Counted from the first letter of the stretch, positions 41,010 to 50,263 are shown. The stretch: 64,000 bases of DNA from Chryseobacterium sp. FH1 (GCF_000735135.1 NZ_JPLZ01000006.1:62001-126000); one strand, 5' to 3'. A program made the numbers and translations. The notes: generated by a model from the sequence alone, not told the origin.

Positions 41010-41231
41010 TAAAAATCATTGATACCATTTCATAATATGTAAATATGAATTGATCTATCAGCTGATCAATTGAATCAATAGACTGGTCTTCTGATGATGA
41101 GATGCAGCGCTTCAAAATAGCCGTATTTTTTGATTTGCTCAAAAAGCAGCGGATGATGCATGTTTTGGTACTTCAAAAACGCTTTTCTCGTGGAGTTCGA
41201 TAATACTTTTATAATGGTTGATTTTTTCCAT
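41010..41231 (-). pseudogene. AraC-family regulator relic
   Basis: From the ATG at 41231 the minus strand reads MEKINHYKSIIELHEKSVFE and VPKH, like the N terminus of the AraC protein at 48081 (QHYKTLTELHLG). After a frameshift it reads HPLLFEQIKKYGYFEALHL and, after another, SSSEDQSIDSIDQLIDQF, matching LFREIEKYSFFDYEVTEALHL of the intact paralogue with about 80 codons lost. The HTH is gone. It sits divergent from the SDR at 41403, the same arrangement as the 46887/47172 pair. Confidence 0.6.
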
Positions 41232-41306
41232 AGTCCAGTTTTAAATCCAAGGTTAAATGTTTTTAGTTTTAATTATTTCAAACAGCATAAAAATTTGGTT
41301 TCGTAT

Positions 41307-41367
41307 TTCTGTGCTATTCTTCCGCTGATTTGGGTTAGACCATCGGCAACTGCTTGAGATAACTTTG
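41307..41367 (+). promoter_or_regulatory. Promoter with shared AraC-type operator, copy A (SDR at 41403)
   Basis: GTGCTATT at 41311, CCGCTGA 11 bases later and GGGTTAGA 10 bases after that lie 49 bp before a perfect -7 box TAACTTTG at 41360-41367. The same element recurs at 47087 and 49061 with the same spacing. Direct half-sites 21 bp apart are typical of AraC-family activators. Confidence 0.72.
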
Positions 41368-41402
41368 TCCTATCAAAATTAAACAATTAAAATTTTAACA
41401 AA

Positions 41403-42224
41403 ATGCAAAAAACAATTTTTATCACAGGCGCATCAAGAGGATTTGGAAAACTTTGGACCGAAGCTTTCCTAAAAAGAGGAGACAAGGTTGCAGCAACATC
41501 CAGAAATGCGGATGCTTTCAAAGATTTGGCAGAAAAGTATGGCGACCAGTTTTTACCGCTTTCTTTAGACATCACGGACAGAAAGGCCGTTTTTGAAACC
41601 GTTCAGAAAGCAAAAGACCATTTCGGGAGTCTGGATGTAGTGATCAACAATGCGGGTTACGGAGTTTTCGGAGCGGTGGAAGAAGTTGGAGAGAAGGTTG
41701 CAAAAGATGTGTTCGAAGCCAATGTTTTCGGTACATTATGGGTAACGCAGGCTGCTTTGCCAATTTTCAGAGCGCAGGGCGGCGGCCACGTGATTCAGCT
41801 TTCAAGTGTGTTGGGTATTTGGAGTTTGCCGACTTTAGGGATTTATAATGCTACAAAATTTGCGGTGGAAGGATTCAGCGAAGCGTTGGCAAGTGAGGTT
41901 AAAGATTTCGGAATCCACGTAACGATGATTGAGCCGAATGGTTACACCACAGATTTTGGAGGCGCATCCGCAGTGTACGGAGAATCAATTCCTGCTTATG
42001 ACGAGTTGAAATCGACTTTGGGCGAAATGGAAGGACTTTTACCGGAAGATTACGGAAAACCGGAAGCTACAGTTCCTGCCATTTTAAAATTAATCGACAG
42101 TGAAAATCCGCCATTGCGTTTGTTCTTAGGGAAATTAGGATTGCCAAAAACCGAAAGAGTGTATGCGGAAAAAATCCAGACCTGGACAGATTGGAAAGAA
42201 GTTTCTGAGGCAGCACACGGATAA
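41403..42224 (+). CDS. SDR family oxidoreductase
   Basis: The protein has 273 residues: GASRGFGKLW cofactor loop near 8-17, NNAGYG near 87, LSSVLG and the catalytic YNATK near 155-159. It is a close paralogue of the SDR at 47172 (both share TGASxGFGKLWxEAxLKRGDKVAA). The substrate is unknown. It is transcribed from an AraC-type promoter and followed by a hairpin terminator (42244-42276). Confidence 0.92.
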   Translation: MQKTIFITGASRGFGKLWTEAFLKRGDKVAATSRNADAFKDLAEKYGDQFLPLSLDITDRKAVFETVQKAKDHFGSLDVVINNAGYGVFGAVEEVGEKVAKDVFEANVFGTLWVTQAALPIFRAQGGGHVIQLSSVLGIWSLPTLGIYNATKFAVEGFSEALASEVKDFGIHVTMIEPNGYTTDFGGASAVYGESIPAYDELKSTLGEMEGLLPEDYGKPEATVPAILKLIDSENPPLRLFLGKLGLPKTERVYAEKIQTWTDWKEVSEAAHG

Positions 42225-42243
42225 TTTTTTATCAGACTATATT

Positions 42244-42276
42244 AAAGCAGAGATAATGGAACTTTCTCTGCTTTTT
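42244..42276 (+). terminator. Terminator after the SDR
   Basis: AAAGCAGAGA and TCTCTGCTTT form the stem, followed by TTT. Confidence 0.8.
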
Positions 42277-42367
42277 GATTTATTTAATAGCTGGAAACTT
42301 GAATAAAACCTGTTTTCACTTTTGAGATATTCGCGCATTCGTGGCGACGGTAAAATAAAACATTGAA

Positions 42368-42431
42368 CTTTTTTACAAAGTCAATTTGAGCTTTTCTACA
42401 AAGTTTTCTGTAAATCATCAGCCTAAATTTG
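42368..42431 (+). promoter_or_regulatory. Direct-repeat operator and promoter of the aldehyde dehydrogenase gene
   Basis: CTTTTTTACAAAGT (42368-42381) and CTTTTCTACAAAGT (42391-42404) are 13/14 identical direct repeats with 23-bp register. The -7 box TAAATTTG is at 42424-42431, 20 bp downstream. This resembles an AraC-type activator site; the AraC gene at 43920 is the natural candidate. Confidence 0.65.
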
Positions 42432-42450
42432 TATCATTAAAATCAACAAA

Positions 42451-43866
42451 ATGAAAATAGTAGATAAAGTTTACATCAACGGCGAGTTTGTAACGCCACA
42501 CGGAACAGAAATTTTCAATCTCATCAATCCTTCTAATAATCAAAAGATTGGCGAAGTCACATTAGCTGACGAAATAGATACAAAAAATGCAGTTGTAGCG
42601 GCTAAAGAAGCTTTCAAAACGTTTTCTAAATCTACAGTTGCAGAACGCATCGACTATTTGACCAGATTAAAAATCGCAGTTGAAAAAAGAAAACAGGATT
42701 TCATCGACATAATGATTGAAGAATACGGCGGAACGCATCAGTTTGTAACAATGAGTAACAAACATACCGGCGCCTGGTTCGACAGTATGATAGAAGTGCT
42801 TCAAACGTATGAATTCGAAAAAACCATCAATTCTTCATTGGTAAAAATGCAGCCTGTCGGGGTAGTCGGAGTCATCACACCTTGGAATGCCAGCAACAGC
42901 TCAGTCACGAGTAAAGTCGCAACAGCCATTGCCGCAGGATGTACCGTTGTGATTAAACCGAGCGAAATGAGTGCTTTGCAGACACAGGTTTTGATGGAAG
43001 CTTTTCACGATGCCGGTTTGCCGAAAGGAATTATCAATTTCGTGACAGGTCTGGGAAATGTCGTAGGAACAGAATTGACAACCAATCCTGATGTTTCTAA
43101 AATCTCATTCACAGGTTCTACAGCAGTCGGAAAATTGATAGCAAAAACGGCCGTTGATACAATGAAACGGGTCACTTTAGAACTGGGCGGAAAATCTCCC
43201 AACATCATTCTCGACGATGCAGATTTGGAAAAAGCAATTCCAATGGCTGTTTATGGGGCTTATATGAACAGTGCTCAGGCGTGTATTGCGCCCACAAGAC
43301 TTCTGGTTCCGGAAAATAAACTGGATGAAGTGAATGCGATTGCCAAATCAGTTGCTGAAAATATTGTGGTCGGTTTGCCTCAAAATGAAAATACGAATAT
43401 CGGTCCGATGGTTAGCGTAAAGCAATATGACAGAGTTCAGAATTATATTAAAATCGGTTTGGAAGAAGGCGCCACATTACTTGCGGGCGGCGAAGGAAAA
43501 CCCGACGGTCTGGAAGACGGAAACTTCGTGAAAGCAACCATTTTTACGAATGTCAACAACAAAATGAGAATTGCTCAGGAAGAGATTTTCGGTCCCGTTT
43601 TGTCGATTATTCCGTATAAAACAGAAGAGGAAGCGATAGAAATTGCCAACGATTCGCCTTACGGATTGGCGGCTTACGTAAGTTCTGCAGACCACGAAAG
43701 AGCTGTACGTGTCGCTTCGCAGATTGATGCAGGAAGGGTTTGTATCAACGGTTTCAGTCACAACCCACTTGTGCCGTTCGGCGGTTTCAAACAGTCGGGA
43801 ATTGGCAGGGAATACGGCGTTTACGGTTTGGAAGCTTATCTTGAACCAAAGGCCATTCTGAAATAA
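42451..43866 (+). CDS. Aldehyde dehydrogenase
   Basis: The protein has 471 residues, an NAD(P)-dependent ALDH superfamily enzyme. Visible are the cofactor-region TPWNAS and KPSEMS, FTGSTAVGK, LELGGKSPNI with the general base Glu, NSAQACIAP with the catalytic Cys, and EIFGPVLSI. The residues SPYGLAAYVSS and the C-terminal PFGGFKQSGIGREYG are standard. It is immediately followed by a terminator and the AraC gene that may regulate it. Confidence 0.94.
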   Translation: MKIVDKVYINGEFVTPHGTEIFNLINPSNNQKIGEVTLADEIDTKNAVVAAKEAFKTFSKSTVAERIDYLTRLKIAVEKRKQDFIDIMIEEYGGTHQFVTMSNKHTGAWFDSMIEVLQTYEFEKTINSSLVKMQPVGVVGVITPWNASNSSVTSKVATAIAAGCTVVIKPSEMSALQTQVLMEAFHDAGLPKGIINFVTGLGNVVGTELTTNPDVSKISFTGSTAVGKLIAKTAVDTMKRVTLELGGKSPNIILDDADLEKAIPMAVYGAYMNSAQACIAPTRLLVPENKLDEVNAIAKSVAENIVVGLPQNENTNIGPMVSVKQYDRVQNYIKIGLEEGATLLAGGEGKPDGLEDGNFVKATIFTNVNNKMRIAQEEIFGPVLSIIPYKTEEEAIEIANDSPYGLAAYVSSADHERAVRVASQIDAGRVCINGFSHNPLVPFGGFKQSGIGREYGVYGLEAYLEPKAILK

Positions 43867-43883
43867 TAATTTGTAAATTTGAT

Positions 43884-43910
43884 AAGCGTTATCGCAACAG
43901 ATAACGCTTT
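43884..43910 (+). terminator. Terminator between ALDH and AraC genes
   Basis: AAGCGTTATC and GATAACGCTT form a 10-bp stem with T-rich flank. Confidence 0.8.
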
Positions 43911-43919
43911 TATTTTGAA

Positions 43920-44732
43920 ATGAATAATACAACCAAAACTCCAGATATTACTTATTCCTGTTATCATGAAGTAAGCAGAAAGGGCGAAAATTTTGTTCCG
44001 AAACATACACTTTCGTATCAGATTTCGGGCAGTTTTGTGCTGGTAGATGACAGAGAAAATTATACAGCGAATCCTGGAGATTTCAATTTGATAAGAAAAA
44101 ACCAGTTGGTGAAGTTTATCAAGATTCCACCTGAAAATGGAGTTTTCGAAAGTATGAATATCTATTTGAGTGACGAGAATTTAATTAATTTTTCAAAAGA
44201 ACATCATCTTCAGGCAGAACATTCAATCACTGCAAAACCTCTTGTTCCGGTAGAAGTTAATGCGGTGCTCCAGAATTTTATGACTTCGCTGAAGACTCTT
44301 CTTGACAGCAATTTAAATCATCAGTCTTTAGTTGATTTGAAAATAAAAGAACTTCTGTTAATTTTATTGCAAACGAAGCCTGAACTGAAAAATATTCTAT
44401 TCGATTTCTCCGAGCCTTTCAAAATTGATTTGGAAGCTTTTATGAATCAAAATTTTCGGTACAATGTCAATCTTGAACGTTTTGCTTATTTGACAGGAAG
44501 AAGCCTTGCGACTTTCAAGCGTGATTTTAAAAAAGTTTTTCAAACTTCGCCACACAAATGGATTTTACAGAAACGTTTGAATGAAGCCCATTTTCTCATC
44601 AAAGAAGAAGGCAGGTCTGCATCAGATATTTTTGTCGATTTAGGTTTTGAAGACCTTTCCCATTTTTCTTATGCTTTTAAAAAACAGTTTGGGTATAGCC
44701 CTACGAAAATTGAGAAAAGTATCCGTATTTAG
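43920..44732 (+). CDS. AraC family transcriptional regulator
   Basis: The protein has 270 residues. The N-terminal about 160 residues form a cupin-like ligand or dimerisation domain (QISGSFVLVDDRENYTANPG). The C-terminal about 100 residues have the two HTH units: NLERFAYLTGRSLATFKRDF and ASDIFVDLGFEDLSHFSYAF. It lies 54 bp after the ALDH gene on the same strand and probably controls it. Confidence 0.92.
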   Translation: MNNTTKTPDITYSCYHEVSRKGENFVPKHTLSYQISGSFVLVDDRENYTANPGDFNLIRKNQLVKFIKIPPENGVFESMNIYLSDENLINFSKEHHLQAEHSITAKPLVPVEVNAVLQNFMTSLKTLLDSNLNHQSLVDLKIKELLLILLQTKPELKNILFDFSEPFKIDLEAFMNQNFRYNVNLERFAYLTGRSLATFKRDFKKVFQTSPHKWILQKRLNEAHFLIKEEGRSASDIFVDLGFEDLSHFSYAFKKQFGYSPTKIEKSIRI

Positions 44733-44756
44733 AAATTTTTCACCTATCAACGTTCG

Positions 44757-45884
44757 CTATTCTGTTATCTCGAAAAATCCCGTTGCTACATTAATGAAAG
44801 CTTGTAATTTTTTAGGGACAGCAAGTTCGTCCGCTTTAGACATACTAAGGACTTCGTTCGCTTTTTCTCCCTTAGATACAAGATTTACCCAATTCGGGTT
44901 GATGATAATTGCATGTCCCACAGCTACTAAAGATAGTCCAAGGTTTATGGCTTCAACAGCATCATTAGCCTGTTTAATTCCTCCGGCTGATATCATAGGC
45001 ATTCTTTGGTCTATGTGATTGAGTATCAATTTTAAAATAGTGGAATCTCCGTTTTCTTCATCTATCGGCTTCTGGTAAAGCAGGCTATATAATGACACGT
45101 GGAGATAGTCAATTCCTGATTCAATCAGTTTGTCGATAAAAGGAAACGTATCTCTTACTCTGTAGCTTTCCGGCTCTTCGGGAGATATTCTAAATCCTAT
45201 CAGAAATGGTCTGTCTGCGTACTTTTTGATAACTTCCTGAATCTCTTTAATTACTGCTAAAGCAAAGTTCATCCGTTTTTCTGCAGACCCGCCCCAATGG
45301 TCAGTTCGTTGGTTATAGTGTGGAGAGAAGAAATTCTGTAAAAGAAATCCGTGCGCCCCGTGCAATTCTATGCCGTCAAAGCCTGCTTCTATGGCTCTTC
45401 TTGTTGTTTCTCCGAAAGCTTTTATTATCTCCAGAATTTCATCGTGGGAAAGTTCGTGGGACACTACGCCACCTTCGTAAAATGCTGATGGTACCAATGC
45501 CACCGCACTCGCACTGACAGGAACATTATCAGGAATAAGTTCTAACACAGCCTTGTTTCCTGCGTGATAGATTTGAAGTATTGCCGGCGCACCGTTTTTC
45601 TTTGTGGTAGCGGCCAATTTTTTGAGACCGGGTAGAAAAGAGTCGTCGTAAGAGGCGTATTCATTAGGGAATCCAATTCCGTTTGCCGTGACGCGGGTGC
45701 AGCCTGTAATGACAATTCCCACGTCTGTACTGCGAGCTTCGTAATGTCTGAGTTCATCATCTGCCACGGTATAATCGTCGTTGCTTGCCCAGGTTGTCAT
45801 TGGTGCCATAGCAATCTTGTTTTTGGTTTCAATTCCGTTTTTAAAGCGAAAGGTCTCGAATAACTGTTTTGTTTCTGTATTCAT
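44757..45884 (-). CDS. Old Yellow Enzyme family flavin oxidoreductase
   Basis: The protein has 375 residues, an FMN-dependent (beta/alpha)8 ene-reductase. Marks are KIAMAPMTTWASN near the start, IELHGAHGFLLQNFFSPHYN (FMN and substrate His), DHWGGS, and ISAGGIKQ/LVAVGHAIIINPNWV near the C terminus. It reduces activated C=C bonds with NAD(P)H. It is convergent with the AraC gene before it. Confidence 0.93.
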   Translation of the reverse strand: MNTETKQLFETFRFKNGIETKNKIAMAPMTTWASNDDYTVADDELRHYEARSTDVGIVITGCTRVTANGIGFPNEYASYDDSFLPGLKKLAATTKKNGAPAILQIYHAGNKAVLELIPDNVPVSASAVALVPSAFYEGGVVSHELSHDEILEIIKAFGETTRRAIEAGFDGIELHGAHGFLLQNFFSPHYNQRTDHWGGSAEKRMNFALAVIKEIQEVIKKYADRPFLIGFRISPEEPESYRVRDTFPFIDKLIESGIDYLHVSLYSLLYQKPIDEENGDSTILKLILNHIDQRMPMISAGGIKQANDAVEAINLGLSLVAVGHAIIINPNWVNLVSKGEKANEVLSMSKADELAVPKKLQAFINVATGFFEITE

Positions 45885-45993
45885 TATAATTAATTTTTAG
45901 AGTTTAATACTATATTTATGGTACTGGTTTTAAGGCAAATGCATAGCTAACCCCAGTTGCCTGAAGGTGAAAAAATACTTGAAAAAGTGAATT

Positions 45994-46887
45994 TTAATTT
46001 ATAGAGTTGTCTCTGAAAACATTCGGCGGAATTCCTACCTGTTTTTTAAATAATCTTGCGAAATAATTTGGATTTTCAAATCCCAGAGAATAAGAAATTT
46101 CCGAGATGTTCATCTTACCTTCCGTCAAAAGATTTTTAGCTTCTTTGATTAAATGGATATGTATCAGTTCAAGAGCTGTTTTCCCTGTTTCCTGTTTTAA
46201 TAAATCACTCAGATATCTTGGGGAGACATTGAATTTTTCTGCCATATAAGAAACTGTTGGAAGTCCGTACTTCTGAACTTTGTTTTCACTGTAATACTCA
46301 TCCAGCAATTGCTGAAATCTGCTGGCATAAGCGCTGAGAGTCTCGATGCGGTTGATAAACTGCCTTTTGTAAAAACGTTGTGCGTATGTAAGCAGAGTTC
46401 CAAGATGAGCAAGGAGAATCGGTTTACTGTAATCATCTGTATTGTTGTACGATTCCTTATGCATAGTTCGCACCAGATTCCAGATTGTTTCTTCTTCGCT
46501 GGGCGCAAGATACAGAGCTTCGTTGGTCTCATAATCAAAATAACCATAACTTTTAATGTCCCGGAACACTGCTGTACCTACTAAAAAATCTTCCTTGATG
46601 GTCATCAGAAAGCATCCGTCATCAGATTTTACATTTTTAAAGGTAACGGTCTGATGGGGTTTGAAGAAAATCATTTTCCCACGCTCGTGGTCGAATTCTT
46701 TTTTACCGTAAGTAATTGTGCCTGATATAAATTTCTGAAAAGAAATGATGTAAAAATCAGCTGTAAAAATCATATCATCAATACTCCCGTCGCTTTTGTG
46801 CCCGAAAGTGATTCCGAACAAGGGATGTTCAGGGATTTCAACGCCAACGTCTCTGCTGAAACTGCTGATATCATTATAATGTTTCAT
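45994..46887 (-). CDS. AraC family transcriptional regulator
   Basis: The protein has 297 residues, paralogous along its length to the regulator at 48081. HTH units in the C-terminal third: VSYMAEKFNVSPRYLSDLLK and ISEISYSLGFENPNYFARLF. It is divergent from the SDR at 47172. Its own promoter has TACTTTTG (minus strand, 46959-46952) and a GTGCTAT half-site at 46973-46967, suggesting autoregulation. Confidence 0.92.
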   Translation of the reverse strand: MKHYNDISSFSRDVGVEIPEHPLFGITFGHKSDGSIDDMIFTADFYIISFQKFISGTITYGKKEFDHERGKMIFFKPHQTVTFKNVKSDDGCFLMTIKEDFLVGTAVFRDIKSYGYFDYETNEALYLAPSEEETIWNLVRTMHKESYNNTDDYSKPILLAHLGTLLTYAQRFYKRQFINRIETLSAYASRFQQLLDEYYSENKVQKYGLPTVSYMAEKFNVSPRYLSDLLKQETGKTALELIHIHLIKEAKNLLTEGKMNISEISYSLGFENPNYFARLFKKQVGIPPNVFRDNSIN

Positions 46888-46951
46888 TGCTGAATATTGA
46901 TTAATAATTTATTTGACAAATTTCCGGTTTTAAAACGGTAATGTGTGGATA

Positions 46952-46973
46952 CAAAAGTAGCAGGTTATAGCAC
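46952..46973 (-). promoter_or_regulatory. Promoter and half-site of the AraC gene
   Basis: On the minus strand, TACTTTTG is a perfect TAnnTTTG -7 box, and GTGCTAT lies just upstream, as in the three promoters of the neighbouring regulon. Confidence 0.5.
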
Positions 46974-47082
46974 ATTTTTACGCAATAATTTCTTTGAAAC
47001 TATTACGACTTAATATAAGTATTTTGATGAAATTAAAGGAATTTTTTTTAATCTAAAAGTAATAAAAGAAAACCTTACGTAA

Positions 47083-47142
47083 TTTTGTGCTATTAATCCG
47101 CTGAAACGGACTATCTGATTTTCTACGCTGAAGCTAACTTTG
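47083..47142 (+). promoter_or_regulatory. Promoter with shared AraC-type operator, copy B (SDR at 47172)
   Basis: GTGCTATT at 47087, then CCGCTGA 11 bases later and GGACTATC a further 10 bases on, lie 48 bp before the -7 box TAACTTTG at 47135-47142. Confidence 0.72.
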
Positions 47143-47171
47143 TCTCATTAATAACACTAAAAATAAAAACA

Positions 47172-47996
47172 ATGAGTAAAGTAATTTTTATAACAGGCGC
47201 ATCAAAAGGATTTGGAAAACTGTGGGCAGAAGCTCTTTTGAAAAGAGGAGATAAAGTGGCAGCTTCAGCAAGAAACATCTCCGTTTTGGATGATTTAAAA
47301 GCTGAATATGGAGACCAGATTTTACCGTTACAGTTAGACGTCAACAACCGTTCGAAAGTTTTTGAAGTGGTTAAGAAGATTGAAAATCATTTCGGAAGAA
47401 TCGATGTTTTGATTAACAATGCAGGCTTTGGATTGTTCGGAACGACAGAAGAAACAACAGAACAGCAGGCAAGAGACCAGATGGAAACCAATTTCTTCGG
47501 TTCACTTTGGGTGGCGCAGGCCGTTTTACCGATGATGAGACAACAGAAAAGCGGGCATATTGTTCAAATTTCAAGCTTTTTGGGATTGACGACCTTACCA
47601 CTTTTAGGATTATACAATGCATCCAAATTCGCTGTGGAAGGTTTAATTGAAACTTTGGGAAGTGAAACCGCTCATTTGGGAATCAAAACCACCTTGATAG
47701 AGCCAAACGGTTTTGCGACGGATTGGGCTGGGGCTTCTGCTGTTCAGACTTCTTCGGACATTGCAGATTATAATCCGGTGCGTGCGGCATTTGCAGAAAG
47801 TGGAGACAACCCTGATACCTGGGGAAAACCTGAAGCTACGGTAGAACACGTTTTGAATCTCATTGATAGTCAAAATCCTCCCAAAAGATTATTGCTCGGT
47901 AAAATTGCGTACCAAGTTGTAAATGAAGTTTACAAAAAACGTCTGGAAGATATTGAGAGCTGGAAAGAAATCAGCATCGCAGCACACGGACATTAA
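47172..47996 (+). CDS. SDR family oxidoreductase
   Basis: The protein has 274 residues: GASKGFGKLW near 8-17, NNAGFG near 87, SSFLG and the catalytic YNASK near 155-159. It is a close paralogue of the SDR at 41403. It is divergent from an AraC gene and followed by another. Confidence 0.92.
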   Translation: MSKVIFITGASKGFGKLWAEALLKRGDKVAASARNISVLDDLKAEYGDQILPLQLDVNNRSKVFEVVKKIENHFGRIDVLINNAGFGLFGTTEETTEQQARDQMETNFFGSLWVAQAVLPMMRQQKSGHIVQISSFLGLTTLPLLGLYNASKFAVEGLIETLGSETAHLGIKTTLIEPNGFATDWAGASAVQTSSDIADYNPVRAAFAESGDNPDTWGKPEATVEHVLNLIDSQNPPKRLLLGKIAYQVVNEVYKKRLEDIESWKEISIAAHGH

Positions 47997-48080
47997 AAGC
48001 AGAAAAATTTTTAAAAAAAATAAATTCTGAATATTGAATTTATAATAATATGAATTAAATTAGATTAAAAATTAAATCCG

Positions 48081-48971
48081 ATGCAACATTATAAAACCTT
48101 GACCGAATTGCATTTGGGCAATACCTGGGACGCTCCCGAACATCCACTTTTTAGTATGATTGGCTGTCAGTCGGCGTGTACACTGGGAAACCGGGAATTT
48201 ACGACAGACTGTTACGTCATTGCGTTTAAGAAAATAAAATCCGGTGTTTTTATGTATGGCAGAACGCCGTATGACCACAACAACGGAAGTATGTTCTTCG
48301 CCAAACCCCGCCAAATCATTGAAATGAAAGATTTGGAGTTTGAAGAAACGGGCTATATGCTGATGATTCACGAAGATTATCTGAACGGCCACGAGCTTTT
48401 CAGAGAAATCGAGAAATACAGCTTTTTTGATTATGAAGTGACTGAAGCGCTCCATCTTTCACCAAAAGAAGAACAATTGATTTTGGACTTACATTCTAAA
48501 ATTCAGGGCGAGCATTTTAACAATCCTGATGAGTACAGCCGGGAAATAATTCTCAGCCACATTGCATCCATTCTGAAATATGCGCAACGGTTTTACAAAA
48601 GACAATTTATCGACCGCGCGCAGGTGACAGGAAAAACCGCTTCGAAATTCAATGATGCTTTGAAGAAATACATCAGCGAAGGCCAATTGGAGAAGAATGG
48701 ACTTCCGAACGTAGCACAATTGGCTGACCAGCTTTTTGTTTCGCCACGCTATCTGAGCGATTTATTGAAACAGGAAACAGGAAAAACCGCAATGGAACTC
48801 ATTCATATTTTTCTCATCTCCGAAGCTAAGAATCTTTTAAGATTAAAAGAAAAAGGCATTACAGAAATTGCTTACGAGCTCGGTTTCGAAAATGCTTCCT
48901 ATTTTACAAGATTGTTTAAGAAACAGACGGGAATGAAGCCTTTGGAATTCAGAAATATGAATTTGAATTAA
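48081..48971 (+). CDS. AraC family transcriptional regulator
   Basis: The protein has 296 residues, paralogous to the one at 45994. HTH units: VAQLADQLFVSPRYLSDLLK and ITEIAYELGFENASYFTRLF near the C terminus. It lies 84 bp after the SDR and is followed by a terminator and by a promoter of the same type as the SDR. Confidence 0.92.
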   Translation: MQHYKTLTELHLGNTWDAPEHPLFSMIGCQSACTLGNREFTTDCYVIAFKKIKSGVFMYGRTPYDHNNGSMFFAKPRQIIEMKDLEFEETGYMLMIHEDYLNGHELFREIEKYSFFDYEVTEALHLSPKEEQLILDLHSKIQGEHFNNPDEYSREIILSHIASILKYAQRFYKRQFIDRAQVTGKTASKFNDALKKYISEGQLEKNGLPNVAQLADQLFVSPRYLSDLLKQETGKTAMELIHIFLISEAKNLLRLKEKGITEIAYELGFENASYFTRLFKKQTGMKPLEFRNMNLN

Positions 48972-48997
48972 ACTATAATTTTTTTGATTGATAATCC

Positions 48998-49027
48998 AAA
49001 CCTCTAATCTTGATTGGAGGTTTTTTT
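48998..49027 (+). terminator. Terminator after the AraC gene
   Basis: AAACCTCTAATC pairs with GATTGGAGGTTT (one G-U), followed by further T. Confidence 0.85.
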
Positions 49028-49054
49028 ATGTTCAAAAGGAAGTTTTATTTCAGT

Positions 49055-49116
49055 AATTCTGTGCTATTCTTCCGCTGAAATGAGCTATTTATTGCTGGCG
49101 ATTCATTCTAAATTTG
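49055..49116 (+). promoter_or_regulatory. Promoter with shared AraC-type operator, copy C (MRJP-like gene at 49158)
   Basis: GTGCTATT at 49061, then CCGCTGA 11 bases later and GAGCTATT a further 10 bases on, lie 48 bp before the -7 box TAAATTTG at 49109-49116. In this copy the first and third half-sites are nearly identical. Confidence 0.75.
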
Positions 49117-49157
49117 TTCTATCAAAATCATTGAAAAAATAGTAAAAAAAGATTATT

Positions 49158-50234
49158 ATGAAAGCAAAATTAATTGCGGTGAGCCTCATTTTATCACTAC
49201 TCAATCCGGCAAAAGCACAACTGCAAAAAGTGGCAGTTTCCAATACAGTTTGGAATGGTGTAACCACAAGTTCAGACGGAAGAGTATTTGTCAACTTTCC
49301 CAGAATCGAAGGCGATAACGGAATGAGAATCGGAGAAGTTTTGAAAAACGGAAAGGTAATTCCTTATCCAGATGAAAAATGGAACGATTGGAAAGTGGGA
49401 GTTGATGTTAATGAAAAATTTGTAAGAACCAATTCACTAAGAATCGGACCAGACGGATTGCTTTGGATTGTTGATACCGGAACGCCTGAAATGGGACAAA
49501 ATCCTTTGGCTGGAAATGCTTCAAAATTAGTTTCAATTAATCTTAAAACCAATAAAATTGTTCAAATCATTCCTTTAGATAAAGTTTCAAAAACCTCCAC
49601 TTTTATTGATGATTTAAGAATTTCAGGAAATACGATTTATCTGACGGATGCAGGCGAACCGGCATTAATTGTTTTAGATAAAGCGACAGGAAAGGCGAGA
49701 CGGGTTTTAGAAAATCATTCTTCGACGACAGATAATGTACCGATAAAGGCAGAAGGTCAAGTAATGAAAAACATAAAGGGAAAAGAGGTGAGAATTCACG
49801 CTGACCAACTGGAGATTTCACCCGATGGAAAATGGCTTTACTTTCAGCCTGCAAGCGGACCTCTTTGGAAAGTGGAAACACAATATCTGAATAATCCCAA
49901 CATCAGTGAAACGGAACTGGAATCAAAGGTTTCATTATTCTACAACACTCCATCAACAGGTGGAACTGCCATCGATGCAGACGGAAACATCTACGTAAGC
50001 GATGTCAATCTCAAACAAATCATAAAAATTACACCTGACGGAAAGGAAAGTCTGATCATCAAAGATGATAAATTGCTTTGGGCAGACGCTTTATGGATTG
50101 ATGATGACGGCTATTTGTGGATTCCGACTGGTCAATTGAATCGTCTGCCGGCATTTCAAAATGGAGTTAATAAAGTACAATTTCCGGTTACTGTTTATAA
50201 ACTAAAAATCGGAGCAAAACCAATAAGAAATTAA
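49158..50234 (+). CDS. Secreted MRJP/yellow-like beta-propeller protein
   Basis: The protein has 358 residues with signal peptide MKAKLIAVSLILSLLNPAKAQ. The body matches the major royal jelly protein (PF03022) family: VTTSSDGRVFVNFPR, SLRIGPDGLLWIVDTG and ADALWIDDDGYLWIPTGQLN. Bacterial members may act as lactonases or on aromatic compounds; the reaction here is unknown. It starts a transcript that continues into a quinone reductase-like gene and a truncated paralogue. Confidence 0.88.
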   Translation: MKAKLIAVSLILSLLNPAKAQLQKVAVSNTVWNGVTTSSDGRVFVNFPRIEGDNGMRIGEVLKNGKVIPYPDEKWNDWKVGVDVNEKFVRTNSLRIGPDGLLWIVDTGTPEMGQNPLAGNASKLVSINLKTNKIVQIIPLDKVSKTSTFIDDLRISGNTIYLTDAGEPALIVLDKATGKARRVLENHSSTTDNVPIKAEGQVMKNIKGKEVRIHADQLEISPDGKWLYFQPASGPLWKVETQYLNNPNISETELESKVSLFYNTPSTGGTAIDADGNIYVSDVNLKQIIKITPDGKESLIIKDDKLLWADALWIDDDGYLWIPTGQLNRLPAFQNGVNKVQFPVTVYKLKIGAKPIRN

Positions 50235-50263
50235 ATCAAAAAATTAACATTAAATAAAATAGT

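Noticed and set aside
41090..41400. Small plus-strand ORF (MFWYFKNAFLVEFDNTFIMV)
   Set aside because: It is antisense to the AraC relic and crosses the operator; not a gene.
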